From positions 124,001 through 188,000 of the forward strand of contig NZ_AUBW01000008.1 in assembly GCF_000429445.1 (NCBI RefSeq): a stretch of DNA of 64,000 nucleotides. Reading direction: 5' to 3'. The position numbers were made by a program, and so were the translations under genes. The DNA comes from Algoriphagus terrigena DSM 22685. Lineage in GTDB: Bacteria; Bacteroidota; Bacteroidia; Cytophagales; Cyclobacteriaceae. Every line of letters starts with the position of its first letter. Within the stretch, counting starts at the first letter, position 1. Below the pieces are notes generated by a model. It worked only from the letters and a program-made list of their open reading frames with translations. It had not been told where the DNA came from and did not search any database. Positions 33,006 to 41,978 of the stretch are shown in pieces.

Positions 33006-33257
33006 ATGGAGCTAGTAACGCCCGGAAGTGGTCTTATATTTTGGCAAGTTGGATCTGCACTTGTGACGCTTGCCTATTTTGGGTTGATGATTTATGCGCT
33101 AGTAGATGTGATTCGCAGTGAGTTCAGAGAGCCGCTGATGAAACTAACTTGGGTGGTCCTAATTTTATTCTTTCCATTCTTCGGAGCCTTGATTTACCTT
33201 TTTCTTGGTAAAAAGAATAAAAATCAGTCCAGAAAATTCACTCCAAAGTTCAAATAA
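33006..33257 (+). CDS. PLDc_N domain small membrane protein 1
   Basis: 83 residues, two helices joined by the typical loop: YALVDVIRSEFREPLMKLTW, then FFPFFGALIYLFLGKK. This is the phospholipase D N-terminal (PLDc_N) membrane anchor present on its own, without the nuclease domain. Such solo proteins are thought to be membrane stress or spacer proteins; no function is proven. Confidence 0.8.
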   Translation: MELVTPGSGLIFWQVGSALVTLAYFGLMIYALVDVIRSEFREPLMKLTWVVLILFFPFFGALIYLFLGKKNKNQSRKFTPKFK

Positions 33258-33279
33258 CATAAGCCTTAATTCTTAAAGA

Positions 33280-33504
33280 ATGACAATCGATTTTATTCAA
33301 AACATGGGAGGCGGAGGATTTCTCTTCTTCATACTTTTTGGCCTAGCATACTTTCTCCTTTGGGTGTATTGCCTGGTGGATGTGATCCGGTCTGATTTTA
33401 GGGACCCGAACATGAAGCTGATTTGGGTGATCATCTTGCTATTTGCGCATGGTCTTGGGCCTATAGCCTATCTTATATTGGGTGAAAACACGAAAATGAC
33501 TTAA
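33280..33504 (+). CDS. PLDc_N domain small membrane protein 2
   Basis: 74 residues, same plan as its neighbours: CLVDVIRSDFRDPNMKLIW, then LGPIAYLILGE. Follows protein 1 by 22 bases. Probably a duplicate within one operon of three. Confidence 0.8.
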   Translation: MTIDFIQNMGGGGFLFFILFGLAYFLLWVYCLVDVIRSDFRDPNMKLIWVIILLFAHGLGPIAYLILGENTKMT

Positions 33505-33507
33505 GCA

Positions 33508-33675
33508 ATGTGGAAATTTCTCGGACTTGCCGTTTACATGTACACCATCTATGATGTGGTCACGAGTCGTTTTGCCAATCCAAACGACCGGCTGATCTGG
33601 ATCATCATCGTAGTGCTGTTACCCTTTTTGGGCACCCTCCTGTGGTTTTTGGTGGGGAGAGGCAAAAGACTCTGA
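33508..33675 (+). CDS. PLDc_N-like small membrane protein 3 (55 residues)
   Basis: Short gene: ATG 33508, TGA 33673-33675. It begins MWKFLGLAVYMYTIYDVVTS, continues RFANPNDRLIWIIIVVLLP and ends in GTLLWFLVGRGKRL. It preserves the D-V-x3-R-F-x-N/D-P-N/D-R-L-x-W loop of the two preceding proteins. It starts three bases after protein 2 and ends two bases before the convergent epimerase gene. Confidence 0.75.
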   Translation: MWKFLGLAVYMYTIYDVVTSRFANPNDRLIWIIIVVLLPFLGTLLWFLVGRGKRL

Positions 33676-33677
33676 GC

Positions 33678-34571
33678 TTAGCGCCGGAAGATGTCTTTCA
33701 GCGCAGCTGAAAGCTCAAAAAACTCAAATTGAAAACCCGCTTTCTGGATTTTTTGACAGGAAACCCGGTTGCCACCCAGCACCATCGCGGCCATTTCTCC
33801 CAAGATTAATCTTAGCAAAAACCCAGGAACTCCGATTCCAATGTACGTTTTGCCGGTGGCATAGGCGGCCTCATGTGTGAGTTGTTGATTGGTAGCTGGA
33901 TTAGGCCCGACGGCGTTGTAGGCACCCTGTAGGGTTGTCTTCTCCAAGGCAAAGAGATACATCCGCACGAGATCTTCGATATGAATCCAACTCATCCACT
34001 GATCACCCGAACCCAGCGGAGCGGCTACGGGCGGCTTAAGCATTTCCTTCAAGGCTCCTCCATCGGCATCCAAGACGATCCCCGTCCGCAGCATTACCGT
34101 CCGGACGTCCAGACTTTCGATTCTTTTCACCTCGTTTTCCCAGGCCTTCACCACTTCAGCTAAAAAGTCACTGCCAGGAGGGCTGGCCTCATCTACCAAA
34201 GTAGTACCTGTGTCAAGCCCATAGTACCCTACCGCTGACGCTGAAATGAAGGTATTTGGCCGATTTTGTGCTTTTTCCATCCCGGCGTAAAGCAAACGGG
34301 TACTGTGTGTTCGCGACTCCAGGATGATTTTTTTGCGCTCAGGCGTCCAGCGCTTTTCCGCAACTCCGGCTCCGGCCAAATGAATGATGGCATCGGCCCA
34401 TTCGATTGCTTCGGGGTCAATCTCCTGCTTCTCAATGTTCCACAGGAAAGTCTTTCGCTCATCTTGCACACTTCGGCTCAGCCAGGCTATCTGGTAGCCT
34501 TTCTCCACCAACAGGTCGGTGATGTGCCGACCGATTAGCCCTGATCCTCCGGTTATTAAAATTTGCTTCAT
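33678..34571 (-). CDS. TIGR01777 family NAD-dependent epimerase/SDR
   Basis: 297 residues. Rossmann motif ILITGGSGLIGRHIT at the N-terminus, IIHLAGAGVAEKRW and SASAVGYYG (catalytic region), RTGIVLDADGGAL, and the C-terminal DUF1731 segment (GNRVSCQKIQKAGFQF). These YfcH/SulA-like proteins bind NAD(P) and are often linked with cell division in cyanobacteria, but their substrate is unknown. Confidence 0.9.
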   Translation of the reverse strand: MKQILITGGSGLIGRHITDLLVEKGYQIAWLSRSVQDERKTFLWNIEKQEIDPEAIEWADAIIHLAGAGVAEKRWTPERKKIILESRTHSTRLLYAGMEKAQNRPNTFISASAVGYYGLDTGTTLVDEASPPGSDFLAEVVKAWENEVKRIESLDVRTVMLRTGIVLDADGGALKEMLKPPVAAPLGSGDQWMSWIHIEDLVRMYLFALEKTTLQGAYNAVGPNPATNQQLTHEAAYATGKTYIGIGVPGFLLRLILGEMAAMVLGGNRVSCQKIQKAGFQFEFFELSAALKDIFRR

Positions 34572-34722
34572 GGGTAATGGATTCTAAAGTAAACTGAATT
34601 CCCGGATTTTGTCGAATTGTTCATTTTCAGGACATGTGACCGAGCAGTTGTTTGGGTCTATTTATTTGGCAATTAGTTTAATTTTTTGTTTTCTACTGTT
34701 ACTTTGTGCCAAATCCCTCATC

Positions 34723-35940
34723 GTGAACGGTAGAGAAATCACGCAATACATTGGTTTTTGGCTTGCAATGGCGGCATTGGTGGGGATTGTTTCCGGTTCA
34801 GCTTCTGCTATTTTTCTGGTTTCCCTTGATTTTGCGACCAGCGCACGCGAGGCCAATCCCTGGCTGATAACTCTCCTGCCGCTTGCCGGTTTGGGCATTG
34901 GTTACATTTATTACCAATATGGAGCCAATTCTGCAAAAGGGAACAACCTGCTGCTCGATGCACTCTACGCGGATCGAAACCCCATCCCTTTGAGGATGAC
35001 TCCCTTGGTGTTTTTTGGGACGATTTTCACGCATCTTTTTGGAGGCTCGGCGGGCCGGGAAGGCACTGCGGTGCAGATGGGCGGATCGCTGGCCGATCAA
35101 CTCAGCAAGTGGTTTGCGCTCGATAAGAGACATCGGAGGATACTTCTCATCTGCGGCGTGTCGGGTGGATTTGCGTCGGTATTTGGTACTCCGCTGGCCG
35201 GGGCAATTTTCTCTCTGGAATGGATGCTGGTGAGGAAGTTTCGCTGGGAATCGCTGTTTCCGGCGTTTTTGACGGCATTTGTGGCCGATTGGATGTGTCA
35301 GGAGATCTGGGGGGTTGGCCACACCTTTTATACCAGCCCTGAGATGCCGGGCTATTCAGCGGCCAGTCTTGCTTGGGTGATTCCGGCTGGGATAGCCTTT
35401 GGCCTCGCTGCGAGGCTCTTTGCAGAGACGGGTCACTTGGTCTCTGATCTCTTCAAGAAAGTGATCTCATATCCTCCCTTTCGTCCTCTGGTTGGGGGGG
35501 TATTAGTAGCCTCGTTGGTGTATTTCTCGGGATCGACTACGTACATCGGATTGGGCATCCCGAGGATTGTGGAGGCTTTTGAGACGCCGTTACCTTGGTA
35601 TGATTGGCTTGCAAAGACGGGGTTAACTGGCCTCACGTTGGGGTCGGGATTTAAGGGGGGGGAGGTGACTCCGCTTTTCTTCACTGGAGCGACCTTGGGC
35701 AACGCGCTTGCTGCGTGGATTCCGTTGCCTCTGTCGCTCTTGGCAGCGATGGGATTTGTCGGTGTTTTCTCAGGAGCTACCAACACGCCGATGGCTTGTA
35801 CGGTGATGGGAATGGAGCTTTTTGGATATGAATCGGGGATTTTCCTTGGCTTGGCCTGTCTGATCGCTTATTTTTTCAGCGGAAAAGGAAGTATCTATGC
35901 CTCCCAAAATTTAGAAGCCAAATATCTTTGGCGATTGTAA
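34723..35940 (+). CDS. CLC family voltage-gated chloride channel/antiporter
   Basis: 405 residues from a GTG at 34723; an in-frame TTG at 34609 would add 38 residues including a hydrophobic stretch, so the start is uncertain. CLC selectivity segments: GGSAGREGTAVQMG (gating Glu kept, usual Pro replaced by Thr), GFASVFGTPLAGAIFSLE, GGEVTPLFFTGATLGNAL and a late GATNTPMACTVMG. About ten helices. It may be a chloride/proton exchanger or a fluoride-like exporter; the residues seen favour chloride. A partial -7 box TTACTTTG (34699-34706) precedes the GTG and would give a short leader. Confidence 0.88.
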   Translation: MNGREITQYIGFWLAMAALVGIVSGSASAIFLVSLDFATSAREANPWLITLLPLAGLGIGYIYYQYGANSAKGNNLLLDALYADRNPIPLRMTPLVFFGTIFTHLFGGSAGREGTAVQMGGSLADQLSKWFALDKRHRRILLICGVSGGFASVFGTPLAGAIFSLEWMLVRKFRWESLFPAFLTAFVADWMCQEIWGVGHTFYTSPEMPGYSAASLAWVIPAGIAFGLAARLFAETGHLVSDLFKKVISYPPFRPLVGGVLVASLVYFSGSTTYIGLGIPRIVEAFETPLPWYDWLAKTGLTGLTLGSGFKGGEVTPLFFTGATLGNALAAWIPLPLSLLAAMGFVGVFSGATNTPMACTVMGMELFGYESGIFLGLACLIAYFFSGKGSIYASQNLEAKYLWRL

Positions 35941-36008
35941 AATGAAGTACCTTTCAAGTTGTTTTTGAGTCGAGAATTATATTTTGATGCCATCCAAAAG
36001 GCCAACTA

Positions 36009-37820
36009 ATGAGGTTTAACTTCCGGTTTTTTTCCAATCCTGATCAGAATCTCCAGTTTATCAAGCAGCTGATTTTGGTATTCAGCCAAACGATGCGGTA
36101 TTTGAGTTTTGGTGCTTTTGGCCTGATGATCTATCAGCTGGGCTACACTACGGATCCCGAGAAGCTCTTCTTTACAACGAAGGTTTTTGAGGCCATGGTG
36201 TTTTTGCTGGGTTTGGCGATTATCCTGAGAAATATCCTTTCGAATCTATCAGTAAAGAACAGGCGCATCGTCTTTGAATTTGTGGTGGCGATTTTCCTGT
36301 TGGTCTCAGTGCTGATCCGTTGGGACGTGTTTGGGGGTTATTCGCCGGATGTCCTTCTTTTTTCCAAAAAATACATCCTCACAAACATCTTCGTGACGCT
36401 GATTTTTCTGCAAGAACTGGGGAAATTCAGCCTTTTGGTCAATAAGCTTAAGCTTAGCCCGTCCTTGATTTTCATTCTAAGCTTTTCTATTCTGACAGTC
36501 ATCGGCACGGCGCTTCTCTATCTGCCCCGCTCCACTACGGCGGGGATCAGCTTGATTGATGCGTTTTTCACGGCGACATCGGCGGTGTGCGTGACGGGAC
36601 TGATTGTATTGGACACTTCGACGGCTTTCACACCGTTTGGGCAGGTGATCATCATGACTTTGTTTCAGATCGGAGGGTTGGGGATGATGACCTTCACGAC
36701 GTTCTTTGGATTTTTCTTCAAGGGAAGCCTTTCGATCGAAAATAGCCTTTTCATCCGGGACTATATCAATGAAAATAACGTCGGAGCGATCTCTTCGACC
36801 TTGATCAAGATCGTCATCTTTACGCTGTTGGTTGAGTTTTCTGCGGCACTTCTGATTTATTTTTTTACCGATGATACACTGTTTGACAGTGCTGGTAGGA
36901 AGATATTTTTCGCAAGCTTCCACGCGATTTCGGCCTTTTGCAACGCCGGCTTTTCGACGCTCAGTGCCGGTCTGTACGAGCCGGGCTTTAGGTTTCTGTA
37001 TCACATGCACTTGGTCGTTGCAGTGACGATCGTGTTGGGTGGTATCGGCTTCCCGGTGTTTATCAACTATTACAATTACATCCTTCGGGTGTTGAAAGGG
37101 ACCTTTCGATTCGTTTTTTTCGGCGAGATGTACCGTCATACGCCCCGGGTTTCCAACATCAATACCCGGCTGGTGATCTACACTTCAGGTATCTTGTTGC
37201 TCGTGGGTTTCATCACGTATTGGTTTTTCGAGGCGGACTTCACTCTCAAGGGGCTCAGTTTGTATGGAAAATTCGTGACGTCCTTTTTCGGTGCGGTGAC
37301 TCCCCGGACTGCCGGGTTCAATTCAGTCGACATGACGGCTCTTTCGGTGCCGACGATCTTGATTTACCTGATCCTGATGTGGATCGGCGCATCGCCGGGA
37401 TCGACCGGCGGGGGAATCAAAACCAGCACCTTTGCCGTCGCGCTATTGAACACCTGGGCGGTCGCGACAGGCCGACGGAGGGTGGAAGTATTCGGAAGAC
37501 AAATCTCTGCCGAGACGCATAGAAAGGCTTTCGCAGTCATCGCGTTGTCGTTCTTTACCATTGGGTTGGGGGTCTTTTTGGTGACCGTTTTCAATCCCGA
37601 ACTGGATTTGATCGACGTTGCTTTTGAGATTTTTTCGGCCTATTCCACCGTTGGGCTTAGCTTGGGCATTACGGCTCAGTTGAGTACCGCAAGCAAACTG
37701 GTAGTGGCCGTCGTGATGTTTTTTGGCAGAGTGGGCACCCTGACGATCTTGGTCGCCGTAAGCCGAAAAATCAAAGAACGCCGTTATAAATATCCCGAAG
37801 AGACCGTCTACATTACTTAA
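36009..37820 (+). CDS. trkH: TrkH/KtrB potassium uptake channel subunit
   Basis: 603 residues. Four selectivity-filter loops in order: TSAVCVTGL (around 190-198), ISAFCNAGFS, VTPRTAGFN and FSAYSTVGLS, with TrkH-type core from about residue 150. The N-terminal 150 residues form four further helices, usual in Bacteroidota versions. It moves K+ (with Na+ or alone) across the inner membrane and is gated by the RCK protein encoded downstream. Confidence 0.92.
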   Translation: MRFNFRFFSNPDQNLQFIKQLILVFSQTMRYLSFGAFGLMIYQLGYTTDPEKLFFTTKVFEAMVFLLGLAIILRNILSNLSVKNRRIVFEFVVAIFLLVSVLIRWDVFGGYSPDVLLFSKKYILTNIFVTLIFLQELGKFSLLVNKLKLSPSLIFILSFSILTVIGTALLYLPRSTTAGISLIDAFFTATSAVCVTGLIVLDTSTAFTPFGQVIIMTLFQIGGLGMMTFTTFFGFFFKGSLSIENSLFIRDYINENNVGAISSTLIKIVIFTLLVEFSAALLIYFFTDDTLFDSAGRKIFFASFHAISAFCNAGFSTLSAGLYEPGFRFLYHMHLVVAVTIVLGGIGFPVFINYYNYILRVLKGTFRFVFFGEMYRHTPRVSNINTRLVIYTSGILLLVGFITYWFFEADFTLKGLSLYGKFVTSFFGAVTPRTAGFNSVDMTALSVPTILIYLILMWIGASPGSTGGGIKTSTFAVALLNTWAVATGRRRVEVFGRQISAETHRKAFAVIALSFFTIGLGVFLVTVFNPELDLIDVAFEIFSAYSTVGLSLGITAQLSTASKLVVAVVMFFGRVGTLTILVAVSRKIKERRYKYPEETVYIT

Positions 37821-37941
37821 TTCCAAGGCTATGAAATCAAGTATGGCGCAAACGTCGCCCAGTGAGTTGATTATTCCGGGCATTCTCCCGAATCAAGTTA
37901 AGGACAGGCTGTCTGACCGCTAAAAAACAAATTATAAACAG

Positions 37942-38631
37942 ATGAAATACATCATTGTTGGAATGGGAAACTTTGGTTCCTACCTCGCCAAAAGACTGAC
38001 AGATCTCGGTCATGAGGTGGTGGGTGTGGACAATAGTGAGACCAAGATAGACCAGATCAAAGAGCACGTCACCTATGCGATGGTGCTCGATGCCACCGAC
38101 CAGCATGCGGTACACACGCTGCCGATGAAGGATGTGGATGTCATCATCATCGCGATTGGAGAAGATGTGGGAGCGTCGATCCTCGCGACAGCGATTTTTA
38201 AGCAGTTGAAGACCAAGCGCATCATCGGCAGAGCGATCAACGCGCTTCACGAAACGGTCATCCGCGCCATAGGAGTCGATGAAATCATCCATCCGGAGGA
38301 GGAAACCGCCGAGCGATTGGCAAAGAGGCTCCAGTTAAAGGGAGTTTTGGATTCATTGGAGATCTCGGACGATTACAACATCGTCGAAGTAAAAGTGCCC
38401 AAGCGATACGTGGGTATGACGGTCGGGTCTGCCAATATCCGGAAGGAATTTTCCCTGAATATCATGACCACGATCAAGGAAAAAGAGAAGACCAACCTAC
38501 TCGGAATCAAATTGCCGCAGCGCGAAGTGGCCGGGGTGATTTCGGCGGACTACGTATTCGAATCGGAGGATATTTTGTTGATCTTCGGAAAGATCAAAAA
38601 CATACAGGACTTCCTCAATCTGGAGATTTAG
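37942..38631 (+). CDS. trkA: TrkA/KtrA potassium channel regulatory (RCK) subunit
   Basis: 229 residues, one RCK unit: Rossmann nucleotide site IIVGMGNFGSYLA (residues 4-16), acidic ribose-binding VVGVDNSE, and a C-terminal RCK_C domain from about residue 140. This single-unit size matches KtrA rather than the double TrkA of E. coli. It should assemble as an octamer ring on TrkH and respond to ATP/ADP or NAD(H). It lies 121 bases after trkH; its stop overlaps that of the convergent Kv-like gene. Confidence 0.9.
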   Translation: MKYIIVGMGNFGSYLAKRLTDLGHEVVGVDNSETKIDQIKEHVTYAMVLDATDQHAVHTLPMKDVDVIIIAIGEDVGASILATAIFKQLKTKRIIGRAINALHETVIRAIGVDEIIHPEEETAERLAKRLQLKGVLDSLEISDDYNIVEVKVPKRYVGMTVGSANIRKEFSLNIMTTIKEKEKTNLLGIKLPQREVAGVISADYVFESEDILLIFGKIKNIQDFLNLEI

Positions 38632-39437
38632 CCTGCCTTTTCCCCGCATTTCCGACAGTAGTTATCATTTGGATCAAGTCTGTCGAAGCCGCAGAAGGTA
38701 CAGGATTTGTGGTCGTGGAAATCCTCAGTTTTCCGTCTTCTGGCCATCTCTGAGCTTACAATTCCCGTGGGTACCGCGATGATGGCGTAGCCCATCAGCA
38801 TGATCAGCGAGGCAAGCAGCTGCCCGACCGGAGTGATGGGCGTAATATCCCCGAAGCCCACCGTGGTAAGCGTTACGATGGCCCAATACATTCCCACAGG
38901 GATGCTGGTAAACCCGCTTTCGGGCCCCTCGATCACAAACATCAGCGTACCCATGATGAGCACGATCATCAATACCGAAAATAGAAAAATCTGGATTTTT
39001 GCGGCGCTGGCTTTCAGGGATTCCCTTAAAAAATCAGCTTCGCTTAAATACCTCCCCAACTTCAAGATCCGGATGACCCGAAGCAATCTCAGGGCACGGA
39101 TGACGGAAAGCAGCTGGGTGTTGGCAATGAAGAAACTCAAGTAAACCGGCAGAATAGCAAGCAGATCTACGATGCCGTAGAAGCTGGTGACATACTTGAG
39201 CGTCCTGCTGGTAAGCCAAACCCGAAGAATATACTCCAGGGTAAACAGGAACGTGAAAGCAAGCTCGAGTATGAAAAAGACCTCACCATATTTCAAATGA
39301 AGCTCTAAAACCGAGTCCAAGATGGCGACGATGACGGAGGCAAAAATCAATACCAGTAGCGCCAGGTCAAAGGTCTTCGAGGCCTTGTCATTGGACTCAA
39401 ATACAATATGCGCAAGCCGTTTTTTGGAGATAATCAT
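38628..39437 (-). CDS. Six-helix Kv-type ion channel with C-terminal zinc ribbon
   Basis: 269 residues. S1-S6 channel with an S4 sensor (SVIRALRLLRVIRILKLGRY, 111-130) and the potassium filter TLTTVGFGD (189-197). After S6 a 40-residue tail carries C246-x2-C249 and C261-x2-C264 (SCTFCGF, NYCRKCGEKAG), a zinc-ribbon pair. Prokaryotic Kv channels usually lack this. Potassium selectivity is well supported; the tail's role is unknown. Convergent with trkA with a four-base stop overlap. Confidence 0.9.
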   Translation of the reverse strand: MIISKKRLAHIVFESNDKASKTFDLALLVLIFASVIVAILDSVLELHLKYGEVFFILELAFTFLFTLEYILRVWLTSRTLKYVTSFYGIVDLLAILPVYLSFFIANTQLLSVIRALRLLRVIRILKLGRYLSEADFLRESLKASAAKIQIFLFSVLMIVLIMGTLMFVIEGPESGFTSIPVGMYWAIVTLTTVGFGDITPITPVGQLLASLIMLMGYAIIAVPTGIVSSEMARRRKTEDFHDHKSCTFCGFDRLDPNDNYCRKCGEKAG

Positions 39438-39508
39438 GGAGGAATTTAGAAAAAATTAAACGAACCCAAATTATGTGCCTGCACTTCCACTGAGTGTGAT
39501 AATCGGGA

Positions 39509-41977
39509 TTAATCCAAATAATAGACACGCTTGACCCGGGTGCTGATATTAGTCAGTAGCTCGTAGGGGATCGTCCCAATCCGGTCGGCAAGTTCTTTGA
39601 GCGGGATGTCTTCACCGTAGATCACCGCTTCATCTCCCGCTTTGACTTCGATCCCGCTGACGTCCACCATCACCATATCCATGCATACATTCCCGATCAC
39701 CGGGGCCCTTTGGCCGTGGATGAGGACATAGCCTTTTCCCTGTGAAAATCTGCGGTCGTATCCGTCTGCATAGCCGATTGCCAGAGTTGCAATCTTTCCG
39801 CCAGCGGTTAGTTGGCCCTTTCGGGAATACCCGACTGTTGCACCCGGAGCGAGGGCTTTGACTTGGGAAATCGTAGTCTTCAGCGTGCTCACCGGCTTGA
39901 GCGCTGCGTCATATTTCCCGGTCACCTCTACGCCATACAGTCCGATGCCAAGTCGGACCATGTCCATCTGGAACTCTGGATATCGGACGATTCCTGCGGA
40001 ATTCAGCGCGTGAATCAGTGGCTTGTAGTCCAAGATGGCCACGATTTCGTCTTTCATTTCGGTAAACTGGCCAAGCTGGGCGCGTGAGAATTCCTCGTGC
40101 TCTTCCTCATCGGCACCGACCAGGTGGGTGTAAAGGCTAGCGATCTTTAGCTCCGGAAAAGCAGCGATCAGATCCTTTAATTCGAAAATGTGCTGTTCTT
40201 CAAATCCCAACCGGTGCATCCCGGTGTCCAGATCCAAATGGACAGAAAGCTGCAGATGATGATTGCAGGCGTAGGTACCCAGGCTTTTGAAAAATTCGGG
40301 ACTGAAAACTACCGGCTCGAGGTCAAACTCCCGTAGCAGATCAAAGGACTCCTCCACAGGATTGAGGACCATGATTGGCAATCGAATTCCCTGTTTTCTC
40401 AGCGAAACACCCTCGTCGGAAAAGGCGACGGCTAGGTAATCTGCCCCCATCGTCTGCAGATGATTGGCGATCTCGGCAGCACCGCCGCCGTAGGCAAAAG
40501 CCTTCACCATTACCATCATCTTGGTTTCCGGTTTGACCTGTCGCTTAAAGAAATTGAAATTGTGGGTAAGCGCATTCAGATTGATTTCCAATGTCGTCCC
40601 GTGGATTCGCTGCTGAAGCTTGTTGACGATTCGCTCAAATGCAAACGGCCGCGCGCCGGTGATCAAAATCAGGTCGTTTTGAAATGCTTCAGGATTCAGC
40701 GTCTGAAGTAGACTTTCGGTCGCAGGATAGTTTTCGAATTTTCCCGGAAAAAACTCTCCAAGACGCCGGATCTCACTACCCACACCAATGATCCGATCCA
40801 ACCCGTAGGAATTGATCAGCTCGGCGACCTCTGAATAGATTTTCTCAGGAATCCCCTGCTGCAACAGGTCGGACAATATCAGGACTTTTGAGCGCTTAGG
40901 ACGCTGCTGACTGAGAAATTCCAGTGCGACTTTCAACCCTGCCAAGTCGTTGTTGTACGTGTCGTCTATCAGCAGCGAGTCGTTCAGTCCGGGCTTCAAG
41001 GTCAGTCGCATGTCCACGGGCCTCAGGTGATCAAGACCTGTCTGGATTGCTGTGAATTCTTGGCCGAGCGTCAGAGCCGCAACGATGACATGTGTGATAT
41101 TTTCCAGAGATGCGGAGTCCGTAAACGGAACTTGGAAAGTGAACGTGGACAGATCACTTTTCATCAGGATGATCTTGGTCTGGATTTCTTGTTTTTTCAT
41201 CGAAACCGAGAAGTCGGCTCCTGGGCTCGTGGACCAGGCGATCAATCGATCTGATTCGAATATCCCTTCGATTTCGGTGCTGATCAAGGTGTGATCCCGA
41301 CAATAGATCAGCAGTTTGGTTTCGGAAAAAAGGACAAGCTTTTCCCTGATTTTCTCGCCAAGACTGGAAAAACCCTCTTGATGAGCGGTGCCGATATTGG
41401 TGAAGATGCCCAAATCCGGCCGGATCATCTGACTCAACGCTTCCATTTCACCGTTTTTGGAGATACCCGCTTCCAGCAAAGCGACCTGATGGTATGGCTG
41501 GATTCCAAAGATAGAAAGAGGAACGCCTACCTGAGAGTTATAGCTTTTTGGACTTTTGGCTACGGTAAAGCTTTGGCTCAAGACCTGACCCAACCATTCT
41601 TTTACGATCGTTTTCCCGTTGCTGCCAGTGATGCCGACGACTGGTTTGGCGAACTGAGCCCGTTGAAAGGACGCAATCGCCTGAAGCGCGTCACGGGTAT
41701 TTTCCACGGCGACAAACGTTGCTTTTTCCGCCAATTCAGCAGGAACAATCCAATCCCGATGAACCAAAAAACATCTGACTCCTTCTCCGATCAACGCAGG
41801 AATGTAGGCTGCCCCGTCAGTTTTCGCACCGCGAAGCGTTACAAAGAGAGCCTGCTCTGGCTGAAGAATTTGCCGGGAATCGATGCTGATCTGGGAAATC
41901 AACCCGGAATATGCCCTGCCCTGGACTTCACTACCGGTGATTTTTTCGAGCTGGGCGATGGTTAGCGGACTGAGCAT
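39509..41977 (-). CDS. murF-alr: Bifunctional MurF ligase / alanine racemase
   Basis: 822 residues. Residues 1-455 are MurF (UDP-MurNAc-tripeptide:D-Ala-D-Ala ligase) with the ATP loop GITGSNGKTIVKEW and EAGISKNGEM. From about 460 to the end is a PLP-type alanine racemase: INLNALTHNFN, the PLP Lys in MVKAFAYGGG, HLDLDTGMHRLG, the catalytic Tyr region VGYSRKGQ and VCMDMVMVDV. The fusion is typical of Bacteroidota and joins D-Ala supply to its use in peptidoglycan assembly. It follows the YbhN-like gene by one base, so scpA-ybhN-murF/alr form an operon. Confidence 0.93.
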   Translation of the reverse strand: MLSPLTIAQLEKITGSEVQGRAYSGLISQISIDSRQILQPEQALFVTLRGAKTDGAAYIPALIGEGVRCFLVHRDWIVPAELAEKATFVAVENTRDALQAIASFQRAQFAKPVVGITGSNGKTIVKEWLGQVLSQSFTVAKSPKSYNSQVGVPLSIFGIQPYHQVALLEAGISKNGEMEALSQMIRPDLGIFTNIGTAHQEGFSSLGEKIREKLVLFSETKLLIYCRDHTLISTEIEGIFESDRLIAWSTSPGADFSVSMKKQEIQTKIILMKSDLSTFTFQVPFTDSASLENITHVIVAALTLGQEFTAIQTGLDHLRPVDMRLTLKPGLNDSLLIDDTYNNDLAGLKVALEFLSQQRPKRSKVLILSDLLQQGIPEKIYSEVAELINSYGLDRIIGVGSEIRRLGEFFPGKFENYPATESLLQTLNPEAFQNDLILITGARPFAFERIVNKLQQRIHGTTLEINLNALTHNFNFFKRQVKPETKMMVMVKAFAYGGGAAEIANHLQTMGADYLAVAFSDEGVSLRKQGIRLPIMVLNPVEESFDLLREFDLEPVVFSPEFFKSLGTYACNHHLQLSVHLDLDTGMHRLGFEEQHIFELKDLIAAFPELKIASLYTHLVGADEEEHEEFSRAQLGQFTEMKDEIVAILDYKPLIHALNSAGIVRYPEFQMDMVRLGIGLYGVEVTGKYDAALKPVSTLKTTISQVKALAPGATVGYSRKGQLTAGGKIATLAIGYADGYDRRFSQGKGYVLIHGQRAPVIGNVCMDMVMVDVSGIEVKAGDEAVIYGEDIPLKELADRIGTIPYELLTNISTRVKRVYYLD

Positions 41978-41978
41978 C

